NCBI GenBank assembly: GCA_001898165.1
Contig: MKTD01000003.1
Location: forward strand, 1 to 58,213
From: Bacteroidia bacterium 43-41
Lineage (GTDB): Bacteria; Bacteroidota; Bacteroidia; Bacteroidales; Dysgonomonadaceae
Direction of reading: 5' to 3'
DNA: 58,213 nucleotides
The notes below the pieces were generated by a model. The model did no database searches and had not been told where the DNA came from. It saw only the letters and a program-made list of their open reading frames with translations. Made by a program: the position numbers and the translations under genes. Below are positions 1 through 7,913 of the stretch, piece after piece (position 1 is the first letter of the stretch; every line of letters starts with the position of its first letter).

Positions 1-15
1 TTCTTCTTGTGTCAT
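1..15 (-). CDS. possible 5' end of a divergent gene (partial)
   Basis: On the minus strand an ATG at 15-13 opens a frame reading M-T-Q-E-E to the window edge. A box matching the Bacteroidales -7 consensus TAnnTTTG (TACCTTTG on the minus strand, 50-43) lies 28 bases upstream. Only five codons are visible, so the product is unknown and the call is weak. Confidence 0.25.
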
Positions 16-76
16 AACATACTTCTTTTTCTGTTTTGAACACAAAGGTACAGGCACCTGATGAAATAGGAAATAC

Positions 77-1145
77 GTGGTTTACCGGAGGCTTACAGTA
101 ATATCCGCAAATTACCAATGCCAATGGTTCTTTGGTCGGGGGTACACTGGACACGAGCACCTGCCGTGGTTCGGGCTGGTTAATATGAATTTTGCGATTA
201 AGCGAGGGCAGAACCAAACCTGTTTGGATTATGCCGAGTGTGAGCAAAAGGCGCGAAGCGAATGCCCGACTTTACGATACGGCGCTGGGGCGATTCCTAA
301 GCCCTGACCCTTATATGCAGATGCCGGATTTCTCGCAGAACTTCAACCGGTACTCGTATTGTCTGAATAATCCGCTGGTGTATGTCGATGAGGATGGGGA
401 GTTTTTATGGCTTATAATCGGAATTATTGTAGGTTTTGCATATTTAAAGAGCTGCTCACGATAATACTCCAAGGAAAGACAAGGAAATCCATTAAAATGG
501 AATTGGTTGCCTTGAAACTGGAATAAGCCTGATGAGTTTGTTGCGCATTTCGGCTCAAATACGGATGGTTCGGGAGCATTCGGCGGCGTTTCTATGGGAA
601 AAGCTGGACAACCTCAATTTATGGTTGGTTATGGTAAAGATAAGGGGGCAGGCATGGGGTATCATAATGGAAATTCGAACATGCATCATCCCGGATATGA
701 TTATAATAAGGCGGAGAGAGGGGCGATAGCATCTATTTATCAAGCACAAAAACAACATGAATGGTTAAAAGGACCTTTGCCTTACCTCTCGTATAGTTAT
801 TCAAAATTACCTAGCAATAATGGGGTGGAATTAAAAATGATGTATTATCACAAAACAGGATCTTATTATTGATATCAAACAGTAAATACTAATAGACCTA
901 TAGGAAATAGCGAAAATTATTTTATAGATCTTCAAGGATCAGAGTGGTATGAAACTGAATCTAATTTCGCTGGTTATTTTTATACTTCTTATTGTGAAGA
1001 TACACCTAAAAGGAATAATTTATCGAATGGTGATTATTGGAGTGCTGAAACTTCACTCGTAAGGGTAAATAAAGATTTCTATGAAATAATTGCAACTAAT
1101 ACTTGGGGATTTAGAATGGAAAATAATCAATTCAAAATGCATTAA
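77..1145 (+). pseudogene. RHS-family polymorphic toxin, core end plus first C-terminal cassette, broken
   Basis: The remnant of a large RHS-repeat protein. Frame 2 (77-190) reads GYTGHEHLPWFGLVNMN, the start of the RHS-associated core. Frame 3 (264 onward) continues ARLYDTALGRFLSPDP and NRYSYCLNNPLVYVDEDGE, the core end that precedes the variable toxin. The two halves are separated by a 73-bp insertion (191-263); removing it restores the frame. After the core, frame 3 stays coherent to 1145 but is stopped by TAA at 462-464 and TGA at 513-515 and 870-872. The tail keeps the QGNPLKWNW motif common at the RHS core/toxin boundary and then an unrecognised Gly/Tyr-rich domain (residues such as GYGKDKGAGMGYHNGNSN). 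RHS proteins of this kind deliver C-terminal toxins between competing cells. The N-terminal part lies outside or is lost. Inactive in this form. Confidence 0.8.
191..263. repeat. 73-bp palindromic insertion inside the RHS core
   Basis: The insertion separates GLVNMN from ARLYDTALGRF. It is flanked by GAAT (187-190 and 260-263), which looks like a 4-bp target duplication. It contains a 6-bp inverted repeat, CCAAAC/GTTTGG, near its middle. Its reverse complement resembles the segment at 36474-36526 (shared CTCGG, CAAACAxGTTTGG and a CC-rich arm), so it appears to be one copy of a small dispersed element. Its length is not a multiple of three, so it frameshifts the RHS gene. Confidence 0.7.
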
Positions 1146-1232
1146 TTAAACAGGGGTACCCCTTCAAAAAGACATGTTGATGAAATGTATAGACGATATG
1201 GTTTAAAATTCAAATATTTAATTTCTATATAT

Positions 1233-1826
1233 ATGAAAACTGGTTTTTCAATGATCTTTTTGTTAGTTTCTTTGAGTTTATTTTCAAAACCTCGGATTAT
1301 AGACTTAGTAAAAGAATTAAAAAACGCCAATTTCATTGGATTAGTAGAAATTCAAGAATATTATGCTGACAAAGATTCAATTTTGAGCGATGTAAAAGTC
1401 GATTCAGCAAAATATATAAGGAAAATTAAACTAAGAGCCATTACAAATGATAGTATACTTTACGTAACAACTTACAAAAGTGAATATTTGTATCCATTAT
1501 TTGGATATATTGCAGATTATGGAGATGGCACACTTACGGGGACTTGGCCTAAACAAACCGATACAGTTCTTGTTATTCTTGATAATCTGAATAATATATC
1601 TCTATTCGGAAATAAAGTTAACGATACATTTCTCCTTTGGTCCCCTTATCTTACAGAAAGTCTTGCATCGTTCAGATTCAAAGAATCAACAGAACTATTA
1701 TGTTATAATTGTGAAGATTGTTCTGATATACCTGTAAAAAGAAAAAGTTGTCGGGATAAATGTTTATTACCTTCAAAAGCAATTCCTGTAAAATTTTCAA
1801 AATTTGTGATTCCTCTCAAATTATAA
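1233..1826 (+). CDS. secreted protein of unknown function, candidate immunity protein
   Basis: A 197-residue protein if translation starts at the ATG at 1233; an upstream in-frame ATG at 1185 would add 16 residues. The start at 1233 is preferred because it begins with a clear signal peptide (MKTGFSMIFLLVSLSLFSKP). The rest has no motif I recognise. It ends in a Cys-rich stretch (CYNCEDC, then KRKSCRDKC), which could form disulfides or bind metal. The gene is AT-rich and sits directly behind the first RHS toxin cassette. That is the usual place for a cognate immunity gene, so this role is inferred from position alone. Confidence 0.6.
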   Translation: MKTGFSMIFLLVSLSLFSKPRIIDLVKELKNANFIGLVEIQEYYADKDSILSDVKVDSAKYIRKIKLRAITNDSILYVTTYKSEYLYPLFGYIADYGDGTLTGTWPKQTDTVLVILDNLNNISLFGNKVNDTFLLWSPYLTESLASFRFKESTELLCYNCEDCSDIPVKRKSCRDKCLLPSKAIPVKFSKFVIPLKL

Positions 1827-1872
1827 ACTTGCGCCAAACAACAAAAAAATTAAAACTGCAATAAATAAAAAT

Positions 1873-1898
1873 CAACAGCTATCCCGCGGCGGCGGGGT
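1873..1898 (+). repeat. cassette-junction direct repeat, copy 1
   Basis: The sequence CAACAGCTATCCCG, followed by a GC-rich run and GGGGTA, recurs at 4420-4445 with three mismatches. Each copy follows a putative immunity gene and precedes the next RHS-derived piece, so the pair brackets the second toxin-immunity cassette. In the frame of the downstream toxin it reads YPAAAG followed by TAG. Confidence 0.6.
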
Positions 1899-2320
1899 AG
1901 CTTTTCAGACCAAGCATATTTCCATCCAAAGGCAGTCTCATGGGAGCAATTGCAGGAGCTACTGTCGCAGGTTTAAATATTTTATCAATGGGGACAACTT
2001 ATAAATCTGATATATCTTACGGTGAATTTGATGATTACACTCCCGTTTACAGAAGGGAGAATTTTCTATGGCCAAAAACTACGGGAATGGCAGTAGGAAG
2101 AAATTTAGTGACTAGATTGACAGGAGATGGTCCTGATTTTGACTCTTATCTCCAAGCTCACGAAACAGGGCATCTTGGCCAACAGACTCAAATGGGATTT
2201 GCAAATTTTTACGGCAAAATATTAGCGGAATATTTAAAAGTGGGATTTATTGATTCATATGATACCCCGGGAACTTTAGAGTTTGGAGCTAATATGTATT
2301 CTTTAAATAGGGTTCACTGA
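1880..2320 (+). pseudogene. second RHS C-terminal cassette, HExxH metallopeptidase-like toxin, truncated
   Basis: An open frame from the ATG at 1940 gives 126 residues, and coding-like sequence in the same frame extends back to 1880 through a TAG at 1898. It starts with a Gly/Ala-rich segment (MGAIAGATVAGLN), like the hydrophobic region that follows RHS cores. It then has HETGHLGQQ near residues 74-82, a zincin-type HExxH, and a later Glu in TLEFGAN that could be the third metal ligand. Orphan cassettes like this can recombine onto an RHS core. The insertion sequence that begins near 2303 replaces its 3' end, so the last residues (NRVH) are encoded by the IS. It has no RHS core of its own and is probably silent. 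Confidence 0.65.
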
Positions 2321-3968
2321 ATCCGATCAAACGATTGATATTTAACGTAATAATACACGTATTTCTTGTTTTTTTGGAGCAAAAAGAGTAACTTTACGGT
2401 CAAAACAGCTACAATATGAAGTATAGCTCCCAATCCAGACAGCTTCGTCTTGATATTTTCTCGTCCATCCTTGAAAAGTCGCTGGATCCTTCCAACCGGT
2501 GGTACAGGCTGGCCAACAGCATGCCGTGGGACAAAATCGAACAGGCGTACAACAAACGCCCGGACAACAGGCATTGCGGGGGAGGAAATAAGCCGGCCCG
2601 CATGGTTGTGGGAGCCCTGATCATCAAGCACAAGATGAACCTTCCCGACGTGGAGACCATCCGGATCATTTCGGAGAACCCCTACATGCAGTATTTTATT
2701 GGATTGGAGATGTTCACAAGCAAGCCCGTATTTGATCCGAGCCTGTTCGTGTATATACGTAAGCGTCTTGATGTCGACTCGTTCAACGAGATGTCTGTTG
2801 CCCTGATGGAGGAAGCGGAAGAGGACGATCCGGGTGACGGGGATGAACATAATGGGAACGGGAGTAATACCATGGGGGATGGCGGGATAGTTGTCGACGC
2901 GCAAGGCAATCCACACAAGGGGAGCATCAAGGTGGACGCTACCTGCTGTGATGTGGAGGTAAAGTATCCCACGGACCTGGATGTGCTCAATGATGCCAGG
3001 GATGTGAGTGAACGCCTGATAGACAAGCTGTGCAGGCTGGGCGGCTGCCCCAAGCCGCGGACATACCGCAAACAGGCAAGGAACCAGTTCCCGGGGATCA
3101 TCAAGAAAAGGAGGAAGTCTAAAAACCTGGTCCGCAAGGGGATCAGGCAGCAACTGGGGTATCCGGGGCGTAATATAGGAAGCATCACCGGGATCATATC
3201 CGGCAATAACACCTCCCTGTTTGATTTGCTCACAAAAAAGGAAAGACAATGGATCGGGACCATCATCAAGGTTTACCACCAGCAGAAAGGCATGTACCGG
3301 GACAATACGCACCAGTGTCCGGACAGGATCATCAGCGTGTTCCAGCCACATGTGCGGCCCATCGTGCGAGGGAAGTCCAAAGCCAAAGTCGAGTTCGGGT
3401 CGAAGCTCGGGGCCTCGGTGGTGGAAGGTTATACCTTTATTGACCACTTCAGTTGGGACGCCTACAACGAGTCGGTCGACCTGGAGCGGCACATAAACCT
3501 TTACCGGGAACGTTTTGGCTATCTCCCCGGGGCCTGTTATGCGGACAGGATATACATGAACAGGGAGAACCGGGCGCTTTTGAAAAAGTACCACATCAGG
3601 GCGGCCGGAAAACCGCCGGGAAGGCCATCCAAAGAGATGCAAACGGATGAGTATAAAGAGCGGGCGGCCAGGGACATGGGGGAAAGAAACGAAGCCGAAG
3701 CCACCTTCGGCACAGGCAAAAGGGTCTATAGGGCCAATGATGTGCGGGCGAAACTTCCCGATACGGCCGATGCATGGACCGCGGCCTGCTTCCTTGTCAA
3801 GAATGTGATGAAGTTCCTCGAGGGGCTTCTTTTTGCCTTATTTGCAAAAAGCCTGTCAGATGCCAAAAAGGTACTTGAGTCTATAATTTTTAAAATTTTA
3901 TACCCGGTGAGGGTAGTGGCATGAAACGAAAAAGCTTCAAATGGAATAATTCAGCGAACCCTAATTAA
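2303..3968 (+). mobile_element. IS5-superfamily insertion sequence
   Basis: The ends are inverted repeats: left TTAAATAGGGTTCACTGAAT (2303-2322), and the right end (3949-3968) is its complement with two mismatches. The element carries one transposase gene. The target duplication is ambiguous. TTAA at both ends would put the element at 2307-3964 with a 4-bp duplication. Alternatively the 8-bp TCTTTAAA is found at 2300-2307 and 3969-3976. The element lies between the HExxH toxin remnant and its probable immunity gene. Its base composition is clearly richer in GC than the flanks, which fits recent arrival. Confidence 0.85.
2416..3924 (+). CDS. IS5-family DDE transposase
   Basis: A 502-residue protein that cuts and joins the ends of the surrounding element. 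The N-terminal half has the DUF772-type helical domain (LANSMPWDKIEQAY, GALIIKHKMNLPDVETIRII, then ENPYMQYFIG), typical of the IS5/IS1182 group. The catalytic residues are best placed at the Asp of VDATCCDVEVKYPTDLD, the Asp of GACYADRIYMNRENR and the Glu of ERNEAEATFGTGKRVY. The region near residues 135-152 is an acidic, Gly/Asn-rich linker. The frame is intact and within the usual length, so the element may be active. Long antisense frames inside it are artefacts of its GC-rich codons. Confidence 0.92.
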   Translation: MKYSSQSRQLRLDIFSSILEKSLDPSNRWYRLANSMPWDKIEQAYNKRPDNRHCGGGNKPARMVVGALIIKHKMNLPDVETIRIISENPYMQYFIGLEMFTSKPVFDPSLFVYIRKRLDVDSFNEMSVALMEEAEEDDPGDGDEHNGNGSNTMGDGGIVVDAQGNPHKGSIKVDATCCDVEVKYPTDLDVLNDARDVSERLIDKLCRLGGCPKPRTYRKQARNQFPGIIKKRRKSKNLVRKGIRQQLGYPGRNIGSITGIISGNNTSLFDLLTKKERQWIGTIIKVYHQQKGMYRDNTHQCPDRIISVFQPHVRPIVRGKSKAKVEFGSKLGASVVEGYTFIDHFSWDAYNESVDLERHINLYRERFGYLPGACYADRIYMNRENRALLKKYHIRAAGKPPGRPSKEMQTDEYKERAARDMGERNEAEATFGTGKRVYRANDVRAKLPDTADAWTAACFLVKNVMKFLEGLLFALFAKSLSDAKKVLESIIFKILYPVRVVA

Positions 3969-3986
3969 TCTTTAAAAGAAATCATT

Positions 3987-4415
3987 ATGAGAAAAATTAT
4001 TATTCACGTAATTATAGTTTGTTCTTTTTTATTGTATAATGCTTCGAGTTGTTATAAAGAGAGTGATGATTGCCATCGATATATTCATTTTACTAATAAT
4101 TCAGGAAGAGATATATATTATCAATTTAATATATTCGATGAAATCAGTGAATATAATCCTGCATTATCTCCTTCCATTTATACAATAAATAAAAATCAAT
4201 ATAAGAGATTAAGAAGTACAACAAGTTTTACTTGTTTTGAATCGATTGCAGAAGAAGGAAAAGGCAATATATTTCTCTTCCTTTTTGATTCTGATGCTGT
4301 TAAGTCATTAGATTGGGAGACTGTGCGTGAAAACGATATGTACCTAAAGAAATATGTATTAACCATTGAAGAATTAAATAAAATGAATTGGAAAATAATA
4401 TTTACGGGAGAATAA
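3987..4415 (+). CDS. small lipoprotein, candidate immunity protein
   Basis: A 142-residue protein with a hydrophobic N-terminus ending in a lipobox-like NASSC (Cys about residue 22), so it is probably anchored in a membrane. The body (IHFTNNSGRDIYYQFNI, then a KxYVLTIEELNKMNW tail) resembles small lipoproteins often found next to Bacteroidales RHS toxins, although no function is known to me. It starts 18 bases after the insertion sequence. Before the IS arrived it would have followed the HExxH toxin cassette directly, which suggests it is the immunity partner. The AT-rich composition matches the other putative immunity gene at 1233. Confidence 0.65.
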   Translation: MRKIIIHVIIVCSFLLYNASSCYKESDDCHRYIHFTNNSGRDIYYQFNIFDEISEYNPALSPSIYTINKNQYKRLRSTTSFTCFESIAEEGKGNIFLFLFDSDAVKSLDWETVRENDMYLKKYVLTIEELNKMNWKIIFTGE

Positions 4416-4419
4416 TTTC

Positions 4420-4445
4420 AACAGCTATCCCGTAGCAGCGGGGTA
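4420..4445 (+). repeat. cassette-junction direct repeat, copy 2
   Basis: The second copy of the repeat at 1873-1898, again directly after a putative immunity gene. It differs by three substitutions in the GC-rich part. Here the translated frame stays open past it (YPVAAGYIPACYGAG), unlike copy 1. Confidence 0.6.
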
Positions 4446-4481
4446 CATTCCGGCCTGTTACGGCGCAGGAAAACGTACCGG

Positions 4482-4751
4482 ATGGGAAGTACCTCTAAAA
4501 CATCCGCTTATGTGGCAGGAAATATATCGAGTGTGCAATATACTTCCCAGAACGGGAGTATAGGCACCGAAAACTTTGTATGTGCCAACGGACACAATAC
4601 GGAGATCAAACTCAACAACACCGCAAGCATCTGGAAACTGACCGAAGAAAACGCGTTGGGACAGCCCACCAAAGCCACCACCGGTACAATGGCACGCACT
4701 TACGGCTATACCGCTTACGAGCACGTGACGACATCTTACGAAGGCGAATAA
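4482..4751 (+). pseudogene. RHS internal repeat fragment
   Basis: An 89-codon frame reads SVQYTSQNGSIGTENF, then ANGHNTEIKLNN and ENALGQPTKATTGTMARTYGYTAY. This is the central YD/RHS-repeat region of a Bacteroides-type RHS protein. In an intact gene this part would lie upstream of the core found at 77-464, so the order here is scrambled. It stops at TAA 4749-4751 without reaching a core. It is a leftover of recombination among RHS genes. The next stretch to 4838 holds nothing I recognise. Confidence 0.75.
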
Positions 4752-4838
4752 CTGTAGCCCTTTGTTTATTTATGGGATTTACCTATTATACGGGAAAAAT
4801 CCTTTTAAAACAGGATGGCAAACAGGGGTAACGGAACG

Positions 4839-6140
4839 TTATATAACGGAACGAAAACGGATCGCTTTTTTTGCCCAAACGGTTTGTGTAATTCCGCGAA
4901 CAGATAAATAGAGGATAAAGGCAAGCCATAAACCGTTGTTGCCGATTAACGGCACGGCAATATAATAGCAGGCAAAGAAAACAATGGTGGAAAATATCAT
5001 CGCGTTCCGCATCTCTCTAGACGCCGTTGCCCCAATGAAAACACCGTCCCAGAGGAAAGCGGCAAAGCCCGTTACCGGGATGAGCACTGTCCAGAAAAGA
5101 AACGATTTGGTGGTTTCGATGACCGCTTTATCGTTGGTGAGGATTTGCAGGATCTGGTTGGGGAAAAACAGGTAAATCATTACCGATACGGCGCTTACCA
5201 CAAATCCCCAGAAAAAGAGCCTTTTCAGCATCCTGACAAGCAAAACCCGGTTGTTGGAGCCCACGTATCGTCCCGTCAAGGCTTCGCCGGCATAAGCAAA
5301 CCCGTCCATAAAATAGGAGAAAAGCATAAAAAATTGCATCAACAGGGCGTTGGCGGCTAAAATCATGTCGCCCATCCCCGACGATACAAAGGTGAAAAAC
5401 GTTGTTACCAGCGTCAGCAGGAATGTCCGTGCGAAAACATCGCCGTTCACTCTGAAAAAGGACCGGATGGCGACAGCGTCAAAAACGGAAGATTTGATCC
5501 TGTATTTTCTCAACCGCCCGTAGAACTTCAGCCACATCAGCATGCAGACGATAAACGTTATTACTTGCGAAAGCATTGTCCCAAGCGCGATCCCCGCCAC
5601 CTGCATCCCAAATCCGAAAACAAACAGGAGGCTCAGGACAATATTCAGCAAGTTGTTCAGGATGGCGATAACCATCGGTGTTTTTGCATTCTGCATCCCG
5701 ATGAAAAAACCTTTAAAGGCGTATGTCCCTAATACGGCAGGCGCGCTCCAGATACAGATGCGGAAATAGGTCTCTACCTGAATTTTGCTTTCGGCCCCGG
5801 ACTTTATCAGGCTCAGGGCAAATTTTCCGATCGGATATTGCAATAACACAATCAGTAAGCCGATTCCAACACCCGCCATAAGCGAACGTATCAGCACGTT
5901 CATGGCTTCGGTAAAATTACGGGCACCGTAAGCCTGGGCAGTAAACCCGCTCGAACTCATCCGGATAAACCCGAAGTTCCAATAAATCATGTTGAAGATG
6001 TTGGCGCCTAAGGCAATGGCGCCTATGTAAACTGCCGATCCCAGATGCCCCGCGATAGCGATATCGATCATCCCGAGCAGCGGAACGGTAATATTGGTGA
6101 TTATGTTGGGAACGGCGAGCCGAAAGATTTTTTTATCCAT
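4839..6140 (-). CDS. MATE-family multidrug/cation efflux transporter
   Basis: A 433-residue inner-membrane protein with about twelve hydrophobic segments. It is of the DinF/NorM type, exporting organic cations or drugs in exchange for Na+ or H+. The start MDKKIFRLAVPNIITN (6140) is preferred over an ATG ten codons upstream, because these proteins normally begin with the K-x-x-L-A-x-P helix. Typical elements are GMIDIAIAGHLG in the first helix, a conserved ARNFTEA loop and a matching second half around FMDGFAYAGEALTGRYVGS. It is divergent from the ATPase operon, with about 170 bp between the two starts. The substrate cannot be told from sequence. Confidence 0.88.
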   Translation of the reverse strand: MDKKIFRLAVPNIITNITVPLLGMIDIAIAGHLGSAVYIGAIALGANIFNMIYWNFGFIRMSSSGFTAQAYGARNFTEAMNVLIRSLMAGVGIGLLIVLLQYPIGKFALSLIKSGAESKIQVETYFRICIWSAPAVLGTYAFKGFFIGMQNAKTPMVIAILNNLLNIVLSLLFVFGFGMQVAGIALGTMLSQVITFIVCMLMWLKFYGRLRKYRIKSSVFDAVAIRSFFRVNGDVFARTFLLTLVTTFFTFVSSGMGDMILAANALLMQFFMLFSYFMDGFAYAGEALTGRYVGSNNRVLLVRMLKRLFFWGFVVSAVSVMIYLFFPNQILQILTNDKAVIETTKSFLFWTVLIPVTGFAAFLWDGVFIGATASREMRNAMIFSTIVFFACYYIAVPLIGNNGLWLAFILYLSVRGITQTVWAKKAIRFRSVI

Positions 6141-6227
6141 GGCTGCAAAAATAATACAAAACATTGACATGGGTCAAAAAGTATTTTGAAAGAAAAAAAG
6201 AGCTGTGAAAAATAAAAAGAAAATATA

Positions 6228-6260
6228 TTGTTATGATTATCTTCCTTTTTTATATCTTTG
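6228..6260 (+). promoter_or_regulatory. Bacteroidales-type promoter of the V-ATPase operon
   Basis: TTG at 6228-6230 and TATCTTTG at 6253-6260 match the -33 and -7 boxes of the Bacteroidetes primary sigma factor, with a 22-base spacer. The atpE start codon lies 47 bases downstream. The spacer is slightly longer than the usual 19-21. Confidence 0.55.
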
Positions 6261-6307
6261 TTCTGTAAAATTTGATAGCCAATAAGAGATCAATAACAGG
6301 AATATTT

Positions 6308-6895
6308 ATGGACAAAATTCAGGAAATCACCTCTAAACTCTACACGGAAGGAATAGAAAAAGGAAAAGAAGAGGCCGATAAAATTATTGCCGAAGCAAAA
6401 GCAATGCGTGACCAGATAGTGGAAGAGGCAAAAAAAGAGGCCGAACAGATTATTACGTCGGCGAAAAAGGAAACCGACGAATGGAAAAGCAATACGCAAT
6501 CGGAACTTAAACTCTTTGCATCTCAGGCAGTTGAGGCGCTCAAAAGCGAAATCACCAACCTGGTTACCGATAAATTATCGGCGTCTAATGTGAAGGCAGC
6601 AGTGGAGGACAAAACTTTCATGCAAAAGCTGATCACTGAACTTGTACAAAATTGGTCGAAGAACGAAACATTAAAAATTGGTGTGGAAAGTTCCGAAGAA
6701 TTGAAGAAATACATTTCCGGAAACGCCAAAAACCTCCTCGATAAAGGCCTGAAGATTGAATCCGTGAATGGATTGAAAACCGGCTTTATCCTATCTCCCG
6801 AAGATGGTTCCTACAGAGTAAAATTTGGAGAAGAAGAGTTCATTGAATATTTTCGTGAATTCCTTCGCCCGCAAATACAAAAACTACTTTTTTAA
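6308..6895 (+). CDS. atpE: V-type ATP synthase subunit E (peripheral stalk)
   Basis: A 195-residue protein. The start MDKIQEITSKLYTEGIEKGKEEAD at 6308 fits the family; an earlier ATG at 6272 would add an unlikely leader. The first 75 residues form a long charged helix (EGIEKGKEEADKIIAEAKAMRDQIVEEAKKEAEQI), the coiled-coil part of the stator, and the C-terminal half is the globular head that binds A/B. It is the first gene of a seven-gene operon and is preceded by a promoter-like TTG/TATCTTTG pair. No separate G/H coiled-coil partner gene is present nearby. Confidence 0.9.
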   Translation: MDKIQEITSKLYTEGIEKGKEEADKIIAEAKAMRDQIVEEAKKEAEQIITSAKKETDEWKSNTQSELKLFASQAVEALKSEITNLVTDKLSASNVKAAVEDKTFMQKLITELVQNWSKNETLKIGVESSEELKKYISGNAKNLLDKGLKIESVNGLKTGFILSPEDGSYRVKFGEEEFIEYFREFLRPQIQKLLF

Positions 6896-6977
6896 ATGTT
6901 GTTTTCAGTAGTAATTTGCTCTCTGCGTTCGCATAATTGCCGCGGTGTTGAACACTTTACCGGAACGGCCAAATTAC

Positions 6978-7010
6978 AACCGAATATCAATCGAATATCA
7001 ACCGAATTAC
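6978..7010 (+). repeat. short 11-bp tandem repeat before DUF2764 gene
   Basis: Three 11-base units (AACCGAATATC, AATCGAATATC, AACCGAATTAC) stand in the 131-bp gap between atpE and the next gene. They may simply be low-complexity leader sequence. Confidence 0.4.
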
Positions 7011-7026
7011 AAATTCACAAGGATAT

Positions 7027-7875
7027 ATGCTTTTTAAACATCAATATTACTGTTTTATAGCAGGGTTACCCGATTTTTCTTTCGACAGCATGAAGCTTCC
7101 GTTTACCGTGGAAGAGTTCAAGTTGATGCTCGACGAGGAATTGAAACCTGATGATAAACGGCTGCTGAGCAAATACTTCTTGAAGTACGACAACGACAAC
7201 CTCCTCCATTTCCTCAAAAATAAGGATGCCGAATTGAACCCGATGGGGAGCATTTCCCGTGAAGAGATTCAGGAAACAATCGGAAGGATCAAGGAGGATT
7301 TACCGGTAAAAAATAAGAAAATACCGGCCTTCCACGAAAAATTCATCAGAACATGGTTGGACGAAGATGCTCAGGCAGAGAATAAATTGTGGGAAGACCT
7401 GATGTCTTCTTTATATATGGATTACGGCATAGAGGTGAAAAATTCGCTTATGTCGCGGTGGTTTGAGCTGAATTTGAATATCGGTAATCTGCTGTCGGCA
7501 ATTTATGCCAGAAAATATGGATTGGATGTGGCACGGGTGGTGGTTGGCAATAACCCGATAGCTCAATTGATCCGTGAAAATGCGAACGCCCGTGATTTCG
7601 GACTGAGTCAGGAACTTGGAATTTTTGAAGCTGTAGTGCGGCTCTCCGAGGAAACGGACATATACGAACGCGAACGGAAAATGGATAAATTTCGTTGGGA
7701 TTGGCTGGAAGAAAACGGAGTTTTCGATTATTTCAACATTGAATACATTTTCGCTTACCTATGCAAGCTCCAGATCCTGGAGCGTTGGGTAAAATTGAAT
7801 GCCGAAGAGGGTGGACGTGTTTTCCGTGAACTGATCGCCGACTTAAAAAGCGATGTGAAAATACCGGAGGAATAA
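7027..7875 (+). CDS. DUF2764 family protein of the V-ATPase operon
   Basis: A 282-residue soluble, mostly helical protein with no signal peptide. It starts with YYCFIAGLPDFSFDSMKLPFTVEEF, the hallmark opening of DUF2764 (compare YYYLVAGLPD). The family occurs in V-type ATPase operons of Bacteroidetes and some other bacteria, between the E and A genes, as here. The biochemical role is not known to me. Its place is where a C (central-stalk cap) gene would be expected, and no C gene is present. It may therefore link the rotor to the membrane ring. That is inference from gene content and the predicted all-helical character. Confidence 0.85.
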   Translation: MLFKHQYYCFIAGLPDFSFDSMKLPFTVEEFKLMLDEELKPDDKRLLSKYFLKYDNDNLLHFLKNKDAELNPMGSISREEIQETIGRIKEDLPVKNKKIPAFHEKFIRTWLDEDAQAENKLWEDLMSSLYMDYGIEVKNSLMSRWFELNLNIGNLLSAIYARKYGLDVARVVVGNNPIAQLIRENANARDFGLSQELGIFEAVVRLSEETDIYERERKMDKFRWDWLEENGVFDYFNIEYIFAYLCKLQILERWVKLNAEEGGRVFRELIADLKSDVKIPEE

Positions 7876-7913
7876 AAACAGGGTTCTTCGAAGTAAATAA
7901 CAAACAATTATAT

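Noticed and set aside
462-515. UGA read as tryptophan in the RHS tail
   Set aside because: Annotated genes in the same window end at TGA and the RHS frame also has a TAA and a frameshift, so decay explains it.
2314-3642. Long open frame (442 codons) antisense to the transposase
   Set aside because: It has no family motif and lies wholly inside the transposase frame; GC-rich coding DNA commonly leaves such antisense frames open.
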